A DNA stretch of 64,000 bases. It comes from Inonotus obliquus (lineage: Eukaryota > Basidiomycota > Agaricomycetes > Hymenochaetales > Hymenochaetaceae). Shown in pieces: positions 58,414 through 64,000 of the stretch. Under the pieces are notes generated by a model. It was not told where the DNA came from and made no database searches. It saw nothing but the letters and a program-made list of their open reading frames with translations. How positions within the stretch are numbered: position 1 is the stretch's first letter; the number at the start of each line of letters is the position of its first letter. The stretch lies in NCBI GenBank assembly GCA_032164295.1, contig JAJHTX010000001.1:1178001-1242000 (forward strand), written 5' to 3'. The translations under genes were made by a program, and so were the position numbers.

Positions 58414-59627
58414 CTACAGGTACTTGGGAAGTACCTCTTCGAGTTTTGTAAGGGGACGCTCTCCGAACTTATTCAGAAGCTGTTCGAATGATGCGCGCTC
58501 AGAACTCAGCTGATCTGAGTTACGGACAATGTTATCGCTCTTCAGTTGTTCAACCTAGAATTGACAATAAATTGATCATTACATCTTCTGGCAGTCTGTA
58601 AACACACCTGATCCCTAGTCAGTGTGAGTATGTTTGGTGGAAGCTTCTCAAAGACGAAGCCCTGGACTTTTCCGACTGGAAACGGCAGGGATACAATCGG
58701 TCGCGATCTACCAGTATGCTTCAGGATCAGTTCCATCAGCTGTCTGTAAGTGAATACTATTCAATGACTTTAGCAAGGACAAAAAAGAATCGAAATGTGA
58801 ACTGAAAAGTGCGCACTATCTGGTCCTCCGGCTTCGATTAATTTTCCATTAGTCGCTTTCATGGCCTCTTGGTCGTCTGTTCGTGACGCTATCTCAACTG
58901 CGCGTGCAATGTCTCCCGCATACACCGGTTGATACCGGGTGTTCCCTCCTCCGAAGACTGGAACGAAAGGGAGGAACTTCGATAAAGTGGCGAATCGCTA
59001 AGAGGAAAATCGACGCTTTAGCCAGACAGCAAAGATACCGTTGATATCAACGAGGAAGCCTCACAGCAAAGAAGCCATCGCCTGGACCAAAAATCAAACT
59101 CGGTCGTATGATCGTTGCGTCTGGACAAATCTTTCTAATGGCATTTTCACCCAGAGCTTTTGTCCTTGCATACGGAATCTGACTGATTTCGTCCGCCCCG
59201 ATGGCGCTGATATGTACGACCTTAGCGCCGTGGGCTTTTGCTGCCGCTGCTACATTACTGGCTCCCTTCCACTGGATATTCTCGAACATCTGCGGAGTGC
59301 CGTGCATTATCCCAACTAAGGACACAACCACATTCGCTCCTTCGAAAGCATTGTTTAGGGTGTCTGGATTTGTCACATCCGCCGGTACGACAGAAAGTGA
59401 GGCATCCTCTCCTAGCTCTGATTTGAGTTCGTCGCACAGAGGTTTATTCGGTTTGCGAGAGGTAAGTTGAATATGTCGTGGAATCTTATGTGTTGTTTCT
59501 GTGGCGAGAGCTCTTGCGATGTACGACCCTTTGTTGGATATTGTCAATCAACAAGAACTCTCCCATGTTAGTAGCAACACCCCATACCAAGAAATCCTGC
59601 ACCGCAGATGACTACTTTCTGAGCCAT
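58414..59627 (-). CDS. NDUFA9/NUEM-like NAD(P)-binding (atypical SDR) protein
   Basis: Relative of the 39/40-kDa accessory subunit of mitochondrial complex I, an atypical short-chain dehydrogenase that binds NAD(P)H. Model: exons 59627-59588, 59528-59065, 58997-58817, 58756-58608 and 58554-58414, 324 residues. The N-terminus has the Rossmann motif VVICGAGFLGSYIARAL. Then come IQLTSRKPN, GANVVVSLVGIMHG, AKVVHISAIGAD, YARTKALGE (the Tyr-Lys position typical of SDRs), ATIIRPSLIFGPGDGFF, FQP-type RYQPVYAGDIARAVEI and GGPDIFTYRQLMELIL. The acceptor of intron 3 at 58757-58758 was chosen because only it restores IFTYR. No obvious mitochondrial presequence is present, so this could be a cytosolic paralogue rather than the complex I subunit. 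Confidence 0.8.
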
Positions 59628-59703
59628 AGCGACCCGAATCGCTGAGCTAGTGGACGAACGAGGTGAACTGCCACCGGGTGGGTACGAGCTTATTTCCGTT
59701 CAC

Positions 59704-59711
59704 TGACGTCA
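59704..59711. promoter_or_regulatory. CRE palindrome TGACGTCA upstream of NDUFA9-like gene
   Basis: A perfect TGACGTCA 77 bases before the start codon at 59627 (minus strand). Possible bZIP site; functional role not shown. Confidence 0.35.
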
Positions 59712-60666
59712 CACGTCGATCCTCACAAAAGCTTCTAGTTTTGATTCCGAATTCCGAAGTTTGCGTTTGTTTGCAATCCTTTATATATATTATCGCATAA
59801 ACTTTCAGCTCTTGACTCGAAGCGTCCGGGACGATACGCACTATTAGCCTTCTCGCGCCGCTAGAGCTTAGCTTATCCTATCCTTGACTATGGTAGATCG
59901 ACGAGGGTGCTGAGATTCGTTGTTTCTTTCCTTATGATCCCGGGACAACTATGAAACCAAGCTATGGGAGCGCAGCGTTGTCGAGGAAATGCGTCGCCTG
60001 GACTTATATTGAAAGAAAGCTTAACAGAGATGATGTGGTACGGAATAAACTTGTGACAGTATGTTCCCTGACTTTTTCGCTTACTTTAACGGGCTACTCG
60101 ATAACGCGTTTGGATAACTACAGAGTTGCCTTGGGCAAGCAAGGCGGGGAACTCGAAGCTTCTGTAGTCATCTTCTCTCTTGCATTTAAAAGGCTGAATT
60201 GCTTCACCATTGATTACCTACTAACATAATGCAATTCTCTAAACCCATATTGCCGAGAAAAAGTAGTGTATGAATATTTGTCCATTCTTCTATATGCATA
60301 CAACTGGAGGTCATGTATGTATGATATTCTAGACTCCCAGAACCATAGTATTCGATTTGTTCTTAGACTGGGTCATTCAATTCAAAGCATCCGCGTCCGG
60401 CGAAACCGAACGCACCCTAATTATTCAATGCTGGTCAAAGAGAGGAGAGGGACAAAGCATATATGTATACCAACCCCAGAAGAAGGTCGGCCAAGACTCC
60501 GATCTAAGACCAAACGATTCGGCATCGGCATAAAATAAAAAGTCACGGTCTCCAGTCTTCCATGAATATATAAGTAACTCCACCAGGAGTTTCTATCATT
60601 GCACATCACTACAACTGCGACTCTCACCGTGTATAGACGATGCCCATACAGGAAAATCATCCTGGG
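59712..60666. other. Divergent intergenic region of about 1 kb
   Basis: It holds the promoters of the NDUFA9-like gene (-) and the MFS gene (+). Frames of about 90 codons occur but show no family features. The stretch around 60,180-60,330 is AT-rich. Confidence 0.4.
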
Positions 60667-62719
60667 ATGAGTAGCGTTGAGGACAAGCAACCTGGTGAAC
60701 TTCAGAGCTCAAGCGAACATACAGGATCACCAAAACATCCGTACAGCGCGTTTTCTCGATGGGAGATATGGTCTATCACCGCAATGGTTTCTTTTGCCAC
60801 TTTGTTTAGGTGAGGACGACCACCTTCGTCGACTAAGGCGAGAGCTGACATTCACCGACGTAGTCCTCTCACCGCGAACATATATTTACCCGCCATTCCG
60901 TCGCTCAGTGATCAATTCAGCGTTTCAGTGGAAGCTATCAATATAACTGTTACCGTATATATGATTCTTCAGGGAGTCGGTGAGTTATGATTTCCCACAA
61001 CCAATGAATTATTAATATTCATTTCGCTTAGCTCCAACCGTATGGGGAACAATCGCTGATCGGAAAGGACGAAGACCCTCTATTATTTTATGTCTTTTTA
61101 TCCTTCTGTCGTCATGCATCGGGTTGGCATTAACTCCAACATCGGCTTACTGGTTACTTGTTCTCCTCCGTTGCGTCCAAGCGGCGGGCTCTGCGAGTAC
61201 AGTTGCGCTAGGTAAGTCGTTTAATGATCGATTGCCAAGAAGTCTCTGTTTCTGATTATCCTAATCCATAACAGCGGCGGGCGTAATCGCGGACATCGTT
61301 CCCGCGGAAGAACGCGGTGGGTACACCGGTATTGTATACCTTGGGGCAATGGTGAGGGTAAAATGACAAATCAAGCACCACCTGATATACTGACCACAAT
61401 TATTACTCGCGTAGACTGGACCGTCTGTCGGACCTGTGCTAGGTGGCGTATTAGCAGATCATTTGGGCTGGAGGAAAGTCCACAAATTACTGTATCTTCT
61501 GGCCTCGTACTGACCTTGTTGTTACTAGGTCTATCTTTTGGTTTCTAACAATCGCCTCGGGCACTTGTATGCTTCTCACAGTCATGTACGCGATCTCATA
61601 TCGATATTACTACGAAAACGTTAAAGCTAGCCCTTCATTATGAAGGATCTTCCCTGAGACGTTGCGGAGCCAAGTCGGCAATGGGTCAATACCCGCTCCG
61701 AAATGGAATCGAGCACTTCTTCCCATAATCGGTCGCTCAACTCTTGACATGACAAGCGAAAGGCCACCTCCGAGACCGATTCCGAATCCTTTCAAGTTCT
61801 TCACAGCCCCAGACCTGATGATCATTCTTTGTAGTACCGCCGTCATTTATAGCTCATTCTATGCTATCACGGCTACAATTTCCTCTCTGTTCATCAATCA
61901 CTATCCATTCCTTAATGAGACGAAAATAGGACTATGTTACCTTAGGTTGGTGTTCGACCTTGCTAGCAGTCGTCGGCAAAACTGAGCCTCCATTAGCATC
62001 GGCGGAGGCGGTGCCTTTGGTACATTTACAACTGGAAAACTCCTCGATTGGCAATACCGACGCGTAAAGCGGAAGTCAGAAGCTTCTCTAAAGGACGACT
62101 CCGAGAAGAATCGGGACTCAGCGAGAGATTCGGGAGTCATATCTTCGATGAGCGCTCATGACGACTTTCCTATCGAGAAGGCTTGTCTGGGAACCCAACA
62201 CGTTTGGATTATCATGTTCTCTGTCCTTACGATAGGTTATGGATGGACGCTGGAGGCGGGTACCAGCATCGCGGTTCCGCTCGTGCTGCAATTCTTCAGT
62301 AAACAACCATATCTGTGCATGTAACTGCAGCTCACCTTCAGTTCAGTCGGATTCTCCACGATTGCCGCGTTGACATGTGTTCAAACAATCATCATCGACC
62401 TCTTTCCGTCCCAAGGCTCCTCAGCTACCGCCGCGGTGAGTGGCTTCACGGCGAATGGAAGTAAAAAGTCTGATTCCATGATAAGTTTAACTTGGTGCGC
62501 TGTTTGATGAGTGCGGCCGTTGTTGGAGTAATCACCCCGATTACCAATGCCATTGGGCCAGGTTGGACATACACATTATGCGGCGGACTGTGCTTTTTGA
62601 TGTGGCCAGTGCTACTCATCGAATTGAAGTTCGGTCCGATGTGGAGGAAGCAGAGAGAGGAGCGCAATCTAGCGTCGTATATGGAAATAGCTTTTCCCGC
62701 GACGGGGATTGCCGCGTAG
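60667..62719 (+). CDS. Major facilitator superfamily transporter (DHA1, drug:H+ antiporter type)
   Basis: Predicted 12-helix plasma-membrane exporter. Exons begin 60667-60809, 60864-60979, 61032-61211 and 61275-61351, and the last ends at 62719. Segments in order: SPLTANIYLPAIPSLSD, the loop 2-3 motif WGTIADRKGRRPS (motif A), LLVLLRCVQAAGSASTVAL, DIVPAEERGGYTG, GPSVGPVLGGVLADHLGWR (motif C), FPETLR at the end of the first half, then NPFKFFTAPDLMIIL and IGPGWTYTLCGGLCFLMWP near the C-terminus. A charged cytosolic loop (RRVKRKSEASLKDDSEKN) separates the halves, as usual. One junction is abnormal: after GWRK (61477) no GT-AG pair of normal length restores the frame to SIFWFLTIASG (61529 onward). 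It could be a non-canonical or 37-nt intron, a sequence error or a mutation. All other joins work. Confidence 0.8.
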
Positions 62720-64000
62720 TAGCGGTAACATATGATTCCGGCTTTGTTTTTTCACACTTTCTGAAGGACAATATTTGAAAAGTCTATTGAGAATGCATGT
62801 AATTATATCGAAAACCATTGAATTCTGTATTTTGCGAAATGGGAGTAAATATAAATGCGAAACCTTCTGCGACAACTGGGAAATATGTGGTAGTGTCTGC
62901 AAATTCGGGAACTGTCTGCAAGTGCCTCTGCTCCGAGGAAGCTGGCATCGCAGAGACTACGAAGGAGATGCATTCTCTCAAGATTCCGAAAGCAGAATGG
63001 CTCTATGACTACCGAAAAGCAGGGAAGATCGAGGAAGAGCCCTGAGTGAGAAGAGGGACAGAATGTCGATTGGCTGGGTGAGTACTTGAATACCTAGTAC
63101 TAGTACTAGTGACGAGTTTCACTTTCGCTCTTCACAAGTCAACATCGCCCTCAATAACATTTTCCATTAATGAGATGAGTTTTGACATTTGCCTCCCCAT
63201 CCTGCTTCTTGCCATTCAGGTCTTGCTCAAGCTCAGTACGACAAAATCGAGAATAGATGAATTAGGATCATTGTGAGGTCCTGTACAACAATGAAAAATG
63301 CAGCCCCATCAAAGTACAAACCCAGCACACCCGGTAAACCGCAAGCTTATTCTTATGCGTCTCGAAGGCAGTGAGCTACCACTCGGTGGGCTTGACATAT
63401 AGCTCTCGTTGAACATGGTGGATATCATTGCGCGCGTACTACCTGCATCTGCGCCTGCTATTAATTGTCTACAAGTCCGGTCCACCTCCGGTTGTGAACG
63501 GATCCCGGACCACATGCGGAAGCCAATTCGCACAATCAGCAGCTATCGCGTCTCGCCATCCTCGTTCTCAAGGATGGCGATCTGTCCCAATAAGACGGCA
63601 AGAAGGATACGGCGCCGTGAATGTGCTGCATTCCAAGTACAAGGCGTGCGGAATGGCGGTCGACCCAGTACGTCGTGCGCGTCATCAATCTTCCGCGCCC
63701 GCAGCCGGACGACCCGTACAGCGACGAAGCGCTTCTTGCTATCTCAAACACGGACAGGTCACTTCCAGGTAGATCGCGCATGGTCCCCGCACTCGTGTCT
63801 AAGAGGGATACGCAAATACATACTGGGTTGCGCCGTGTCTTTGACACTCGATTTGGTGTCCAGTCCGCGCCATGATTCCCAACATTCACCGCGTTCAAGG
63901 ACCTTCTTAATCGGGCTAAATCAGATGATGATATACACACTAGTAACCAGTCTCAAGAGTCAAGATACAAAATGGTAGCCTTCCTAGTATCTTGCTTTGT
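62720..64000. other. Right-edge region without a firm gene call
   Basis: An intronless 68-codon ATG frame at 62,839-63,045 (MGVNINAKPSATTGK...) and a GC-rich stretch at 63,420-63,890 have coding-like composition. On the plus strand the second reads VVRVINLPRPQPDDPYSDEA near 63,680. I cannot assign a family or a gene structure to either. The second may be an exon of a gene whose remainder lies outside the window, or a relic. A short CTAGTA tandem run lies at about 63,093-63,110. Confidence 0.3.

Noticed and set aside
59951..60538. 90-codon frames between the NDUFA9-like and MFS genes
   Set aside because: No family features, no splice support, AT-rich context; treated as promoter DNA.

Overview
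The window reads as nuclear DNA of a filamentous basidiomycete, most likely an Agaricomycete. Genes are compact and packed with 48-70 nt GT-AG introns. Several proteins are of Agaricomycete type: an AA9 lytic polysaccharide monooxygenase, a FunK1 fungal-type kinase, a DUF6533 membrane protein and a long glycogenin with a disordered tail. There are no bacterial operons and no CRISPR arrays, and I found no tRNA or rRNA gene I could support.

Left part (1-35 kb) is an ordinary gene-dense arm. In order: the 5' part of a FunK1-like kinase (-, runs off the edge), glycogenin (+), a beta-flanking-like protein (+), an LEA-like protein (+), a mitochondrial ABC1/UbiB-type kinase like yeast YPL109c (+), a PEX11-like peroxisomal protein (-), two tandem CoA-dependent acyltransferases (-,-), an AA9 LPMO (-), a 21-exon FUSC/ER-transporter-like membrane protein (+), sorting nexin SNX4/Atg24 (-), RNA polymerase II subunit RPB2 (+, head-to-head with SNX4) and a PTM1-like seven-transmembrane protein (-). 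Most introns were placed by reading frame and family conservation. Glycogenin, beta-flanking protein and the YPL109c-like kinase together recall the neighbourhood of the homeodomain (A) mating-type locus of Agaricomycetes, but no homeodomain gene was seen here.

Middle part (about 35-58.4 kb) is gene-poor and built from segmental duplications. Four related units lie in the same orientation: unit 1 (about 38.5-40.05 kb, head missing), unit 2 (40.09-43.85), unit 3 (46.8-50.73) and unit 4 (54.66-58.35). Units 2, 3 and 4 each carry one copy of a small unrecognised protein gene with two conserved phase-0 introns, and a diverged fourth copy sits alone at 35.4-35.9 kb. Between the units lie a complete FunK1-like kinase gene, an amino-acid-permease pseudogene and an intact 14-exon DUF6533 gene. 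The kinase is the inverted partner of the partial copy at the left edge.

Right part (58.4-64 kb) returns to ordinary genes: an NDUFA9-like NAD(P)-binding protein (-) and an MFS drug/H+ antiporter-type transporter (+) with one problematic splice junction. The last 1.3 kb holds nothing I can identify with confidence.

Functionally the window mixes housekeeping (RPB2, SNX4, PEX11, complex-I-like and UbiB-like proteins), carbon metabolism (glycogenin, LPMO), transport (FUSC-like, MFS, permease relic) and a duplicating accessory island with kinase and orphan small-protein families.
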